A DNA stretch of 64,000 bases from an uncultured Paracoccaceae bacterium. Its GTDB lineage: Bacteria > Pseudomonadota > Alphaproteobacteria > Rhodobacterales > Rhodobacteraceae. The stretch's first letter is position 1. The number at the start of each line of letters is the position of its first letter. This document shows, piece after piece, positions 63,551-64,000 of the stretch. Below the pieces are notes generated by a model that saw only the letters and a program-made list of their open reading frames with translations, did not search any database and was not told where the DNA came from. The position numbers and the translations under genes are program-made. The stretch spans positions 1,186,001 to 1,250,000 of the forward strand of contig CANMVA010000001.1 of NCBI GenBank assembly GCA_947501355.1. Reading direction: 5' to 3'.

Positions 63551-63946
63551 TTAACTTGCGACTTTGCGCTGAAGTTGCGCGATCATCTCGGCCCCCCAGC
63601 TCAGTTGTTCCTTCAGATCGTCGATGGCTTCGTCGAGCTCGGCACGTTGGCTTTCCATATCAGCCAGACGCTGACGGGCGATGTCATAGGTTTGTGTCAG
63701 CTGCGTAAGCTGCTGATCCCCGCGGTCATACAGATCCAGCAGCTGCCGGATCTCTTCGAGGCTGAACCCAAAGCGCTTGCCGCGCAGGATCAGCTTGAGC
63801 CGCGCGCGGTCGCGGCGGGTGAACAGACGTTTCTGGCCTTCGCGGATCGGGAACAGAAGTTCCTTCGCCTCGTAGAACCGCAACGTGCGGGGCGTGACGT
63901 TATAGGCGTCACACATTTGACGGATCGTCATGATATCGTCGGTCAT
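63551..63946 (-). CDS. MerR-family regulator of the acyl-CoA oxidation genes
   Basis: A 131-residue MerR-type activator with an N-terminal winged HTH (TIRQMCDAYNVTPRTLRFYE and the RLFTRRDRARLKLILRG second part) and a C-terminal dimerisation coiled coil (about residues 75-130). It lacks metal-binding Cys, so it is of the MerR-like class that senses organic effectors. Its position at the head of the acyl-CoA dehydrogenase operon suggests that it regulates these genes, perhaps in response to acyl-CoA. Confidence 0.85.
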   Translation of the reverse strand: MTDDIMTIRQMCDAYNVTPRTLRFYEAKELLFPIREGQKRLFTRRDRARLKLILRGKRFGFSLEEIRQLLDLYDRGDQQLTQLTQTYDIARQRLADMESQRAELDEAIDDLKEQLSWGAEMIAQLQRKVAS

Positions 63947-64000
63947 CTCAACACTCCGGTGGCTGCATAAGTTGAGCCGGATGTCTGCATTTCAAACTGA

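Overview
The window is GC-rich, densely packed chromosomal DNA from an alphaproteobacterium, most likely a marine Rhodobacterales (Roseobacter-group) bacterium. The evidence is a GcrA cell-cycle regulator, a bacterial Hint-domain protein, an AsmA/DUF2927/SNase set, the TamA-TamB pair, an arsR-aqpS-arsH cluster and PccR-like operator repeats before a propionyl-CoA synthetase gene. No rRNA, tRNA, CRISPR array, transposase or prophage was recognised. The first gene runs in from the left edge.

Layout. 1-5.4 kb: AsmA-type protein, DUF2927 protein, SNase-like protein, GcrA, an orphan ABC-2 permease and an EamA transporter. 5.6-11.2 kb: argD and argF, hrpB helicase and the MeaB-type G-protein chaperone. 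11.5-16.5 kb: rpmB, a small copper pair (DUF2946-like protein and PCuAC chaperone), a Sir2 deacylase, a low-molecular-weight tyrosine phosphatase, a HAD-fold protein without its nucleophile, and a secreted glycerophosphodiesterase behind a triple PHO-box-like element. 16.7-24 kb: tamA-tamB, then arsR-aqpS-arsH. 23.7-27.5 kb: a pqiABC-type lipid transport operon with PqiA split into two genes. 27.7-31.8 kb: lepA between two AT-richer accessory genes. 31.8-36.3 kb: small enzymes, glyA and nadK. 36.4-38.3 kb: a two-gene regulatory operon whose HPt-like protein has Cys in place of the phospho-His and whose AAA+ response regulator lacks GAFTGA.

38.4-42.8 kb: prpE and a malic enzyme. 43-47.5 kb: a tightly overlapping nucleoside salvage operon, cdd-deoA-deoB-add-upp. 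47.5-54.2 kb: SPOR protein, degenerate M48-like membrane protein, acyl-CoA ligase, EamA transporter, sulfotransferase-like protein and Hint protein. 54.2-56.6 kb: a COG0523 GTPase and DUF1826 gene pair divergent from an Rrf2 regulator across a palindrome. 57.1-64 kb: a fatty-acid oxidation region (MerR regulator, acyl-CoA dehydrogenase, small protein, GST, thiolase, FadB-type multifunctional protein), interrupted by a 179-nt intergenic element with strong RNA-like pairing.

Working together: prpE and meaB both belong to propionate/methylmalonyl-CoA assimilation. The beta-oxidation genes, the acyl-CoA ligase and the malic enzyme supply and consume acyl-CoA and C4 intermediates. The envelope genes (AsmA, Tam, Pqi, SPOR) cover outer-membrane assembly and lipid transport. 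I saw no clear multi-gene novel system. The best leads are the structured intergenic element, the pseudo-HPt/GAFTGA-less regulator pair, the Rrf2-COG0523-DUF1826 module and the two accessory genes around lepA. All calls come from reading the sequence; no database search was possible.
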